DNA of 9,861 nucleotides from positions 1-9,861 of the forward strand of contig JBBQNE010000122.1 of NCBI GenBank assembly GCA_038329675.1, read 5' to 3'. The DNA comes from JANXVY01 sp038329675. GTDB taxonomy: Bacteria; Pseudomonadota; Alphaproteobacteria; Rhizobiales; Hyphomicrobiaceae. Position numbers and translations under genes: made by a program. Below the pieces are notes generated by a model. It saw only the letters and a list, made by a program, of their open reading frames with translations, searched no databases and was not told the DNA's origin. Positions 1 to 6,729 of the stretch are shown here, one piece after another (within the stretch, counting starts at the first letter, position 1; every line of letters begins with the position of its first letter).

Positions 1-7
1 ACACGCC

Positions 8-126
8 GACCTGGTGATTATGGCGGGGTGGCTGCACCCGATCCCATTCCGAACTCGGCCGTGAAACGCCCCAGCGCCGATGGTACTTCGTCTCAAGACG
101 CGGGAGAGTAGGTCGTTGCCAGGTCT
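8..126 (+). rRNA. rrf: 5S ribosomal RNA
   Basis: This is a complete 5S rRNA of the large ribosomal subunit. It has the conserved internal stretches CCCATTCCGAACTCGG, GTGAAACGCCCCAGCGCC, TGGTACTTCGTCTCAAG and CGGGAGAGTAGGTCG in the canonical order and spacing. The ends close the terminal helix: GACCTGG at 8-14 pairs with CCAGGTC at 119-125. The length of about 119 nt is normal, and the sequence resembles alphaproteobacterial 5S genes. It is presumably the last gene of an rrn operon whose 16S and 23S genes lie left of the window. The exact ends may be off by one or two bases. No tRNA-fMet follows it before the terminator. Confidence 0.97.
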
Positions 127-177
127 GCCTGTCAGTGAGAAACGTCATCAGAACCCTCTCTTTATAAGTATAAAATC

Positions 178-209
178 GCCCCACCTCTTTTGAGGCGGGG
201 CTTTTTTTT
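178..209 (+). terminator. Rho-independent terminator of the rRNA operon
   Basis: A GC-rich hairpin lies about 50 nt after the 5S gene. GCCCCACCTC at 178-187 pairs with GAGGCGGGGC at 192-201 around a TTTT loop, with one A/C mismatch, and is followed directly by eight T residues at 202-209. This is a textbook intrinsic terminator on the plus strand. In the opposite orientation the downstream tract is only a short, interrupted T run, so it would serve the converging rsmD transcript weakly if at all. Confidence 0.93.
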
Positions 210-309
210 GCGAAAGGCCCGACGAAAATTTGACCCGTGATCAAGTTATCGGTCCGACTAAGTCCCTAAATCCTAAATGACGTTAAAAAAACGTGATCAT
301 TCAAACGAT

Positions 310-885
310 TCAACTACCGTCTAATCGCAAAAACGTAACAGCACTCTCGCCGTAACTTCGACTGTCGATCACGGTGAAGCCAGGTAACAGATCGATGCGC
401 ACGTCCCGCCGTTCTTCAACAACGACGTGTGCTCCCGGCAATAGCCATCCACCGCTCGAAAGGCCCGCTAGCGTCGGCGTCACTAGCTCAAGACCGTAAG
501 GCGGATCTAGAAACGCCAGATCAAATGGAGCTATCGGACCAGCTGGTCCAATCGCTGCAGCGTTCCAGCGAAAGATGTGCGTTTTTCCGACAAGAGCAAA
601 CGCTTCAACATTTTCGCGGATCGCAGCACGCGCTGCAGCATTGTCTTCGACAAAAAGACAATATCCCGCTCCGCGCGAAATTGCTTCCAAGCCCATCGCA
701 CCAGTGCCAGCAAACAGATCGATCACTCGCGCCCCATCGAGTTTCAATCCATCAGCGTTGGGTAAGATACTGTGCGCTAGAATGTTAAACACGCTCTCGC
801 GCACGCGATCAGCCGTCGGACGAGTAACCGACGAAATAGGTGCTGCAATCACGCGTCCACGCAGCGCACCTGCGACAATCCTCAT
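310..885 (-). CDS. rsmD: 16S rRNA (guanine(966)-N(2))-methyltransferase RsmD
   Basis: The protein has 191 residues, the usual size for RsmD, which uses S-adenosylmethionine to methylate N2 of G966 in 16S rRNA during 30S assembly. It opens with MRIVAGALRGR and TRPTADRVRESVFNIL, the typical substrate-side N-terminus of the family. The SAM-binding motif I, DLFAGTG, is at residues 56-62, with an acidic residue at E80 at the end of the next strand. The catalytic motif IV, DPPY, is at 127-130. The ATG overlaps the stop codon of rluB by 4 nt (ATGA), and no clear Shine-Dalgarno precedes it, so translation is probably coupled to rluB. The gene converges on the rRNA operon terminator, leaving about 100 nt between them. 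No strong terminator of its own is visible. Family assignment is secure; the exact base modified is taken from the family. Confidence 0.96.
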   Translation of the reverse strand: MRIVAGALRGRVIAAPISSVTRPTADRVRESVFNILAHSILPNADGLKLDGARVIDLFAGTGAMGLEAISRGAGYCLFVEDNAAARAAIRENVEAFALVGKTHIFRWNAAAIGPAGPIAPFDLAFLDPPYGLELVTPTLAGLSSGGWLLPGAHVVVEERRDVRIDLLPGFTVIDSRSYGESAVTFLRLDGS

Positions 886-2744
886 TCGCGGTCGCGCCGG
901 GGTCTGTTGCCGGGCTTGTTGCGCCGATAGCCGCTATCCTGGCCCTCAACGGACCTTGCTTGATTGCGACTGTCTTGCCCCCCTCTCTCGGTTGACCGAA
1001 GCGCGCCAGGACGCTTCCCGCCCATATTGTTTCGATCGCTCGTCTGAGCGCGGTTGGCTCGGGCAGCCGCACGATCATCCCGCTCCGGCGTTCTCCCAAT
1101 GCTGTGGCCCGTACTCCAGCCACGCGCACCGCCACTAACCGAACTTCCACGCCGCAAGCCAAACGGTTCGCTGCGTACTTTGAAACTAGTCTTTCCACCG
1201 CCACGGCTAGCCGCCGACCCAGCAGCCTCGTCATCGAACGGCCCAAGTAGGCCGAATTCAGCTGCGAGTTCCGGCCCGAGCTGATCGGCAAGCACCCGAC
1301 GGCGAACGTGTTCGGCAGCACCCGGCTCGAGATCGAGCAATTGGAATGGCCCAAACGAAACTCGGATCAGCCGGTTCACCTCCAGCCCCAACGCGCCGAG
1401 TATTTTGCGAACCTCGCGATTTTTCCCCTCACGCAGACCAACCGTCAACCACATGTTGCCGGATTGAACGCTATCGAGCGTCGCTTCAATCGGACCATAC
1501 GTTAACCCATCGACCGTGATGCCTTCCCTCAATGGATCGAGGTCGTCCTGGGTCAAACGCCCGTAGGCCCGAACCCGATAACGGCGAAGCCAACCGGTCG
1601 CCGGCAGTTCCAAGTGGCGTGCGAGTTCGCCATCATTGGTTAAAAGCAGCAACCCCTCTGAGTTGTAGTCGAGGCGGCCGATCGAAACGACGCGTGGCAT
1701 GTCAGGTGGCAAACTATCAAAAACTGTTGCGCGGCCCTCAGGGTCGGCATGCGTCGTCATCAGTCCCTTAGGCTTGTGGTACCGCCACAGTCGCGCCGTC
1801 TCTGGCAGCGGCAAAAGATTTCCATCGACTTTAACTGTGTCGCGCGGCCCGACGTCGAGCGCTGGAGATGACAGAACTTTACCGTTCACACTCACGCGGC
1901 CATCTTCAATCCACCGTTCAGCTTCGCGTCGTGAACATAAACCTGCTCTTGCCATCGCTTTGGCTATTCGAACAGGTTCCCGAAACACAACATCCGTCGC
2001 ATCGCCGGATGGTGAGGGTGTCCGCAGCCGGTGAGTCGGTGACGCTGGCCATGGTCCACTTTGGCGCCCGGAGCGATATCCGCGATCCCGCTCCAGGCTA
2101 CGATCTTGCTCGCCGTTGCGGTCCGTTGTCTGGCGTGCACCGCGATCGGACTGTTCTGAACGATCTTTAAGACCGGCTTTGTCGCGATATGCAGCACGAT
2201 CGAGAGCGCCTCGTGTATCCTGCCGTTGACCGCGATTATCGTTAAACCGCCCCCGGCTTTCTCCTCGCAACGGCCGTTTGCGCTCGTTTTCGACGCGACG
2301 AGCTTCACTTGCATCTAGCAACTGCGGGCCGCGCTTTTCCAATCGTCGGATACGTGGACCGCTACGGCTATCGCGGACAGCTTCGCGGACTTTGCCATCG
2401 TCATTTGTCGGCGATCTCTGACGATCCGTTCGTCCATCCCGTTCACCACTGCGCACGCCGACCGCCCCGCTCCGGATGTTCGTGCCGCGGACTTTGTTCT
2501 CGCCGGGCTCGTCAGCGCGGGTTCTCCTATCTCGGTTGCCGCTACCTCGGCCGCTCTCGTCTCGACCGCCATCGTCTCGAACCGTTGCCTTGCTCGTCGC
2601 AATCAGCCGCTGGCTGTAAGACCCACGTTTGGGCGGCGGCGCATGACCAGGCTGCTGACCGGGCTTGCGCGCTGGCTTCTTACCGGGTTTCTTGCCGCGA
2701 TCGCCGGCCCCGTTGCGGTCGCGGGGCGGACGTGTGGACTTCAT
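882..2744 (-). CDS. rluB: 23S rRNA pseudouridine synthase, RluB-type, with long disordered extensions
   Basis: This 620-residue protein belongs to the RsuA/RluB/E/F family, which isomerises uridine to pseudouridine in rRNA; RluB acts on U2605 of 23S rRNA. Residues about 257-308 form an S4 RNA-binding domain (RIAKAMARAGLCSRREAERW). The synthase domain spans about 320-488, with the catalytic aspartate D359 in GRLDYNSEGLLLLTNDG and the conserved REGKNREVRKIL later on. Unusually, about 255 residues rich in Arg, Asp, Gly and Lys precede the S4 domain, and about 115 similar residues follow the catalytic core; both look disordered. Family members of this type are often about 250-300 residues. The ATG at 2744 starts a basic tail (MKSTRPPRDRNG). 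The frame stays open to 2900, but that extra sequence has no basic-tail character and would overlap the start of tadA, so I reject it. Only a weak GGAA precedes this ATG. The stop overlaps rsmD by 4 nt. RluE or RluF is a less likely specificity. Confidence 0.93.
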   Translation of the reverse strand: MKSTRPPRDRNGAGDRGKKPGKKPARKPGQQPGHAPPPKRGSYSQRLIATSKATVRDDGGRDESGRGSGNRDRRTRADEPGENKVRGTNIRSGAVGVRSGERDGRTDRQRSPTNDDGKVREAVRDSRSGPRIRRLEKRGPQLLDASEARRVENERKRPLRGESRGRFNDNRGQRQDTRGALDRAAYRDKAGLKDRSEQSDRGARQTTDRNGEQDRSLERDRGYRSGRQSGPWPASPTHRLRTPSPSGDATDVVFREPVRIAKAMARAGLCSRREAERWIEDGRVSVNGKVLSSPALDVGPRDTVKVDGNLLPLPETARLWRYHKPKGLMTTHADPEGRATVFDSLPPDMPRVVSIGRLDYNSEGLLLLTNDGELARHLELPATGWLRRYRVRAYGRLTQDDLDPLREGITVDGLTYGPIEATLDSVQSGNMWLTVGLREGKNREVRKILGALGLEVNRLIRVSFGPFQLLDLEPGAAEHVRRRVLADQLGPELAAEFGLLGPFDDEAAGSAASRGGGKTSFKVRSEPFGLRRGSSVSGGARGWSTGHSIGRTPERDDRAAARANRAQTSDRNNMGGKRPGALRSTERGGQDSRNQARSVEGQDSGYRRNKPGNRPRRDRE

Positions 2745-2851
2745 GGCCGGATTCCGATCTCGGTTTGTGACGCGCCAATCGCTACAGCCAGCACTTGCTA
2801 CAGGCAATACGCGCGCTAGCCGTGATTGAGCCGCCGCGCTACATCTTTGTG

Positions 2852-3322
2852 ATGTCGAACCCGACCGTAACACGCCACCAAACCGCAATGGAAGCAGCAC
2901 TCACCGAAGCACAGGCCGCGGCGTTCCGCGATGAGGTGCCGGTCGGAGCCGTTGTCGTTTCACCGACCGGAGAAATTGTTTCGCGTGCAGGTAATCGAAC
3001 GCGCGAGCGGTACGACCCGACGGCACATGCAGAAGTGCTAGCGATCCGTGATGCATGTGCGCAATTGCAAATGGAGCGATTGGTTGGGCACGATCTCTAT
3101 GTCACGCTCGAACCGTGTGCGATGTGCGCAAGCGTGATTTCGTTCGCTCGCATCCGACGCCTTTATTTTGGGGCGGACGACGCAAAAAGCGGTGCCGTGT
3201 TGCACGGTCCCCGTATTTTCAATCAACCGAACTGCCACCATGTCCCGGAATGGTACGACGGGATGTCTGCCGACCAATCGCGTGAACTTTTGCGCAATTT
3301 TTTTAAAGCCAAACGCCGCTAA
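2852..3322 (+). CDS. tadA: tRNA adenosine(34) deaminase TadA
   Basis: TadA deaminates A34 to inosine in the anticodon of tRNA-Arg(ACG), allowing one tRNA to read several arginine codons. The 156-residue protein carries both zinc-site motifs of the cytidine/deoxycytidylate deaminase fold: HAE at 59-61, supplying a zinc ligand and the proton-shuttling glutamate, and PCAMC at 88-92, supplying two cysteine ligands. Also present are EVPVGAVVV after the first helix, GADDAKSGAV, and a basic C-terminus (FFKAKRR). The ATG at 2852 gives a normal length, but no Shine-Dalgarno is visible there. The ATG at 2888 (MEAALTEAQ) is an alternative that matches many homologues. A frame extension back to 2795 is probably not translated. 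The gene is divergent from rluB across about 107 nt, which must hold both promoters; I could not identify convincing -35/-10 pairs. Confidence 0.95.
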   Translation: MSNPTVTRHQTAMEAALTEAQAAAFRDEVPVGAVVVSPTGEIVSRAGNRTRERYDPTAHAEVLAIRDACAQLQMERLVGHDLYVTLEPCAMCASVISFARIRRLYFGADDAKSGAVLHGPRIFNQPNCHHVPEWYDGMSADQSRELLRNFFKAKRR

Positions 3323-3355
3323 ATGCAGTCTGCCGCGCGTAGACACGAGCCGTCG

Positions 3356-3634
3356 TCAGCCAGCCTTAAAAGGCGACCGTGACGACAACCACTGTGCGAG
3401 AGCCGACGTCAGCACATGACGTGGACTACCCCGCGGCGGTGCATCAAAACTAGAACGAAACTGGGGCTCAGCCCATGTCATATCGGTTGACTGACGGGCT
3501 GTAGTCGCAGCCGCGACCGGTTTCGTTAAGGGGTGAGTATGCTCATCGTCGGCATACGCTACGGCGAGCCCAGCAGCCTGAGAAACGGACGTCAGCGCAA
3601 CCATCCGCTTTGCATCAATGTTGTCGCGTTCCAT
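3356..3634 (-). CDS. Possible small exported protein, function unknown
   Basis: This is a 92-codon ORF that I do not recognise. The N-terminus reads MERDNIDAKR followed by the mildly hydrophobic MVALTSVSQAAGLAVAYA and then DDE. This could be a weak Sec signal peptide with an AYA cleavage site. The remainder is rich in Thr, Ala, Pro and Ser and has no cysteine or known motif. An AGGG lies 8 nt before the ATG, and a TATAAT-like box lies about 57 nt upstream. My hand count of GC at codon positions 1/2/3 is about 63/58/54 percent, a flat profile that supports coding only weakly. An ATG ten codons further upstream (3664) is also in frame. It may be a genuine lineage-specific gene, a decayed remnant, or chance. 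Confidence 0.33.
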   Translation of the reverse strand: MERDNIDAKRMVALTSVSQAAGLAVAYADDEHTHPLTKPVAAATTARQSTDMTWAEPQFRSSFDAPPRGSPRHVLTSALAQWLSSRSPFKAG

Positions 3635-3690
3635 CTCGCACACCCTACCAACCGCGGCCGCCACTAGCCGAACTCAAGCCGATTAAACGT

Positions 3691-3696
3691 ATTATA
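3691..3696 (-). promoter_or_regulatory. Candidate -10 box (TATAAT) for the small ORF
   Basis: Read on the minus strand, this is a perfect TATAAT within an AT-rich patch that stands out from the surrounding sequence. It would give a 5' leader of roughly 50 nt to the ORF starting at 3634. No good TTGACA-like -35 element is found 16-18 nt upstream, so the call rests on the -10 hexamer and its location. Confidence 0.28.
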
Positions 3697-3884
3697 TTTC
3701 GTGTTACTTTTGTATGAGTAATTTTCATGATTTGGCAGTGCAAGATTTGCAGGTGCAGCAATTGCCCTGCGTAGTGGAGCATTATGACTCGCAGATGCGA
3801 TACGAAAGAAAGCTGAACACCGTCCGTTTCTCGGCCGCCGACGAAAAAATCAATCGACCGCATCTGCCGCAGGAGTTTCTTTGT

Positions 3885-5105
3885 TCAAACCCCGGCGTGG
3901 CCAGAAACGCCGCTCTCGTCAATTGCAACGGCTTTGACCAATGCGCACACCTGATCGCCGGGTCGCAACGAGAGAGCATCGATGGCGCGTCGCGTTAGTG
4001 AGGCCTGTAGCGTCTCGCCGCCCGCCAGGGTCACGGCGACACGGGCGAACGGGCCATCGAGGTCGCGTTCAATTGCTGCGATTTCACCGTTTAGCCGGGT
4101 CTGAATGCTGATCCGAGCTTCCATATCGCGAGACGGCTTCGTCGATGGCCCGCTCGATGCCCCTGCGCGGTGCTCCATCACGTGCCCAATGACGCGCCCA
4201 ATGACATGCCCTGTCGCAAGCGTCACACTGGCGGCTGGCACGGCCATCCGCACAACGCCAGCCAGCCCCGGAACAACGCGTCCTGGCACGATGATCTCTC
4301 CAGCTGGATGATCGATCACCGTAATGGCGTATGCCTCGTCGTATCGAGCGATGCGACCCGTCAACAGTGAGGTTAGAGCAAAGCGAGACAGGCCCGCCCG
4401 GCCTGCCCCATGGCCTAACATTTCAGCTGGCAGTCCTGTCCCAGTGACGCGGCCGTTCTCAAGGCGCACGACACGCGAAGCTAACCGCACCACCTCCGCT
4501 ATGGCATGGGTCACGTAAAGGATCGGAACATTGAAACGGTCCCGAACGGTCTCGATAAACGGTAAAATCTCCAGCTTTCGCAACGTGTCGAGCGACGATA
4601 GTGGCTCATCCATAACAAGCAGCCGAGGCGCGGCCAGGATCGCTCTGCCAATCGCCACCCGTTGACGCTCGCCGCCCGATAATGTCGCGGGATATCGGGT
4701 TCGTAGGTGATCGATGCCGAGGACGGAAATCACGTCGTCATGACTGGCGAAATGCTGATCCATTGGCACTAAATCGCGGCCGTAAACGAGATTGCGTTCA
4801 ACCGTTAAATGCGGAAACAAATGAGCGTCTTGAAATACAACGCTCACGCGCCGCCTGTGCGGCGGAACGAAAATACCATTGGCAACGTCAGCAACGGTTT
4901 GTCCACGAAGCAAAATTTGGCCGGACCGTGGCCGCTCTAGCCCAGCAATGAGCCGAACAATCGTCGATTTCCCACACCCGGATGGGCCAAACAATGCCGT
5001 AAGCCCCGGGCCAACCGTAAACGCTGCATCAAGGGTAAAACCCGGACGGTCCAACGCGCAATTGAAAACGATCGGCGTATCAATGGCCGCACCGGGCTCC
5101 GTCAT
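3885..5105 (-). CDS. modC: Molybdate ABC transporter ATP-binding protein ModC
   Basis: ModC is the cytoplasmic ATPase that powers molybdate import through ModB. In its 406 residues the ATPase motifs occur in order: Walker A GPSGCGKST (40-48), Q-loop Q92, signature LSGGERQRV (142-150), Walker B LLVMDEP (162-168) and switch H200. The C-terminal part, about 331-395, is a MOP (molybdopterin-binding-like) domain (RISIQTRLNGEI, then ALSLRPGDQVCALVKAVAI). This domain distinguishes ModC from related sulfate or iron ATPases and is known to mediate inhibition by molybdate in some homologues. The protein is longer than the usual 350-370 residues because of an extra linker around 299-330 that contains a 12-bp tandem repeat. 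The start codon overlaps the modB stop by 4 nt (ATGA), implying translational coupling. It is the last gene of the mod operon; no clear terminator follows. Confidence 0.95.
   Translation of the reverse strand: MTEPGAAIDTPIVFNCALDRPGFTLDAAFTVGPGLTALFGPSGCGKSTIVRLIAGLERPRSGQILLRGQTVADVANGIFVPPHRRRVSVVFQDAHLFPHLTVERNLVYGRDLVPMDQHFASHDDVISVLGIDHLRTRYPATLSGGERQRVAIGRAILAAPRLLVMDEPLSSLDTLRKLEILPFIETVRDRFNVPILYVTHAIAEVVRLASRVVRLENGRVTGTGLPAEMLGHGAGRAGLSRFALTSLLTGRIARYDEAYAITVIDHPAGEIIVPGRVVPGLAGVVRMAVPAASVTLATGHVIGRVIGHVMEHRAGASSGPSTKPSRDMEARISIQTRLNGEIAAIERDLDGPFARVAVTLAGGETLQASLTRRAIDALSLRPGDQVCALVKAVAIDESGVSGHAGV
4176..4211 (-). repeat. Three 12-bp in-frame tandem repeats inside modC
   Basis: Read on the minus strand, three imperfect copies follow each other: GGGCATGTCATT, GGGCGCGTCATT and GGGCACGTGATG. 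They encode GHVI-GRVI-GHVM at residues 299-310, followed by EH. The first two copies differ at 2 of 12 bases; the third differs by a few more. The unit is a multiple of three, so the reading frame is kept. The repeat lies in the linker just before the MOP domain and explains part of the extra length of this ModC. Confidence 0.8.
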
Positions 5106-5803
5106 GCCGCACCATAGTGTTGACCACGGACGGCGCGACGGGCGAGCAATTCTGAGACGATCAGCGCTGCCAGCGAAATTAGAACCGCAACAATTGCTAA
5201 CCGCACCGCACCGGCATCGCCGCCGGGCGTTTGAGTGTAGCTGTAAATCGCCGACGGGATTGTCTGTGTCTCACCAGGAATGTTTGAGACGAACGTGATC
5301 GTCGCACCAAACTCCCCCAACGCCTTAGCAAAACACAACACCGCACCGGCGATCAACCCCGGCAGGGCAAGCGGCAGCGTGACCGTCACGAAGACCCACC
5401 ATGGCGAAGCCCCAAGCGTCGAGGCCGCTTCTTCAAGCCGCCGGTCGATTCCTTCGATCGCCAGTCGGATCGCCCGTACCATCAGCGGGAACCCCATCAC
5501 GGCACACGCCAGCGCCGCGCCGGTCCAACGAAATGAGAATACGAGCCCGAAGTTCGCTTCGAAAAAAGCGCCAACCGGTCCCTTGCGTCCAAACAATATC
5601 AGGAGCGCGTAGCCGGTGACGACGGGTGGCAAGACCAGTGGCAGGTGCACAAGCGCGTCGAGTAGCGTTCGCCCGCGGAAGCGTCCGCGAGCCAAAAGCC
5701 ATGCCGCGAGGATTGCAAGTGGCAAGCTCGCCACCGTCGCAACGGCCGCGACTTGAAGTGACAAACGGATCGCAACCCATTCCTCAGCGGTAAATTGCAA
5801 CAT
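5102..5803 (-). CDS. modB: Molybdate ABC transporter permease ModB
   Basis: ModB is the inner-membrane channel subunit, acting as a homodimer between periplasmic ModA and cytoplasmic ModC. The 233 residues match the usual size of about 225-235. Several hydrophobic segments are visible, including about 12-38, 48-70, 94-112, 142-160 and 200-220. The cytoplasmic EAA coupling loop is at about 125-144 (EEAASTLGASPWWVF) and fits the ATPase. HLPLVLPPVVTGYALLIL and GEFGATITFVSNIPGETQT are characteristic of molybdate/sulfate-type permeases. I chose the ATG at 5803 because AGAGAG lies about 9 nt upstream and because it yields a ModB-like start (MLQFTAEEWVAIRLSL). A GTG two codons earlier (5809) is in frame but sits too close to that purine tract. 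The stop overlaps modC by 4 nt, and 67 nt separate the gene from modA. Confidence 0.95.
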   Translation of the reverse strand: MLQFTAEEWVAIRLSLQVAAVATVASLPLAILAAWLLARGRFRGRTLLDALVHLPLVLPPVVTGYALLILFGRKGPVGAFFEANFGLVFSFRWTGAALACAVMGFPLMVRAIRLAIEGIDRRLEEAASTLGASPWWVFVTVTLPLALPGLIAGAVLCFAKALGEFGATITFVSNIPGETQTIPSAIYSYTQTPGGDAGAVRLAIVAVLISLAALIVSELLARRAVRGQHYGAA

Positions 5804-5870
5804 GCGCACAGGCTCTCTGCCAGGGATGGCGGATCGGCAGACGTATACAGTGGTTAGACTTGGGAGGCGA

Positions 5871-6689
5871 TCAACGGCGTACTAAAAACCCGGCGGCCTC
5901 AAACACATGCGCAGCGTCCGGGCCGGCGAGAAACTCCACAAACCCAGCCGCCTCAGGATGATCTGCCTGCGTCGTGACCGCGGCCGGATAAATGATCGGC
6001 GGATGTGTCGCTGGATCAAATATCCCAAGCACTCGCACGCCCGGTTCAGCTTTTGCATCCGTCGCGTAAACAACGCCTAGTGCCGCTTCTCCGCGAACCA
6101 CGAAGGCAAGAGCGACCCGCACGTTTTCGGCCGGGGCAAGGCGATCGGCCAGCGCGTCCCAGGCTTCGAGCGCCGTCAGCGCCGCTTTAGCGTATGCTCC
6201 AGCTGGGACTGTCTGCGGATTGCCCAAAGCAAGGCGACTACTGCCAACCAAACCAACAAGTGCCTTTGCAACGGTAGGGCCGGGTCTGAGATCGATGTCA
6301 GTCTTAGGTGCGGCTGCGGGTGCCACCAGCACCAGCGCATTCGACACGATGCGTCTTGGTTGCCCTCTGAGCAGCCCCTTGGCAGCGAGGTAATCCATCC
6401 AAATCGTATCTGCTGAAACGAATACGTCCGCGGGGGCCGCGTTCTCAATCTGGCGGGCAATCGCTCCGGAGGCGGCGTAGGAATACCGAACCTCGATGCC
6501 GGTCTTCGTCGTCCACAGGCGACCGACGTCATCAAGCGCCGTCCTTAAGCTCGCGGCGGCAAAGACGGTAAGCGGAGCCGGTTCCTTAATTCCATCACGC
6601 GCATGACCAGTTGCCTGCGGCAACGACAGAACTACCGACAGCGTAGCGAGCCCGGCAATCGGTACTATCAAGGCCTTGAGACAACGCAT
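5871..6689 (-). CDS. modA: Molybdate ABC transporter periplasmic binding protein ModA
   Basis: ModA captures molybdate (and usually tungstate) in the periplasm and delivers it to ModB. The 272-residue precursor starts with a Sec signal peptide: basic MRCLK, a hydrophobic core, and likely cleavage after ATGHA at residue 30. The mature part has the family hallmarks: VFAAASLRTALDDV (with S47), YSYAASGAIARQIENAAPADVFVSA (with S74), GNPQTVPAGAYAKAAL and LGVVYATDA (with Y208). By analogy with characterised ModA proteins, the Ser, Tyr and backbone amides in these segments bind the oxyanion. The C-terminus (FVEFLAGPDAAHVFEAAGFLV) is also typical. No strong Shine-Dalgarno is visible before the ATG at 6689, and no other in-frame start fits better. 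It is the first gene of modABC; a small membrane protein ends 40 nt upstream on the same strand. I found no obvious ModE-like palindrome in front of it. Confidence 0.96.
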   Translation of the reverse strand: MRCLKALIVPIAGLATLSVVLSLPQATGHARDGIKEPAPLTVFAAASLRTALDDVGRLWTTKTGIEVRYSYAASGAIARQIENAAPADVFVSADTIWMDYLAAKGLLRGQPRRIVSNALVLVAPAAAPKTDIDLRPGPTVAKALVGLVGSSRLALGNPQTVPAGAYAKAALTALEAWDALADRLAPAENVRVALAFVVRGEAALGVVYATDAKAEPGVRVLGIFDPATHPPIIYPAAVTTQADHPEAAGFVEFLAGPDAAHVFEAAGFLVRR

Positions 6690-6729
6690 TCGGCAATGCC
6701 CACTCGTCGTCGAGGGCCAAAACAGGGTG

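Larger units (their letters stand above)
3323..3884. other. Intergenic region between tadA and modC, mostly non-coding
   Basis: This stretch of about 560 bases separates the 3' ends of tadA (plus) and modC (minus). It contains one possible small minus-strand ORF (3356-3634, listed separately) and an AT-rich block around 3685-3735 with a TATAAT-like box. GCCTTAAAAGGC near 3363 is a perfect short palindrome but has no T tract. I see no convincing intrinsic terminator for either flanking gene, and no tRNA, repeat or transposon remnant. Confidence 0.6.

Noticed and set aside
280..294. Inverted repeat ACGTT-AAAAA-AACGT as a possible rsmD terminator
   Set aside because: The stem is only 5 bp and AT-rich, the A run is in the loop, and no T tract follows on the minus strand.
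809..1354. Other long frames across the rluB 3' part (minus 809-1354, plus 575-1138)
   Set aside because: The rluB and rsmD frames carry clear catalytic motifs; these alternatives have none and arise from the GC-rich, repetitive composition.
2745..2900. Upstream extension of rluB to 2900
   Set aside because: It would overlap the start of the divergent tadA gene, lacks a fitting ribosome binding site, and the residues are unlike the basic tail that begins at the ATG at 2744.
3645..3863. 72-codon minus-strand ORF downstream of modC
   Set aside because: There is no ribosome binding site, the composition is chance-like, and it covers the AT-rich patch that looks like a promoter rather than coding sequence.
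3714..3998. 94-codon plus-strand ORF between tadA and modC
   Set aside because: There is no Shine-Dalgarno, it overlaps the modC 3' end by about 114 bases on the opposite strand, and the translation has no recognisable feature.
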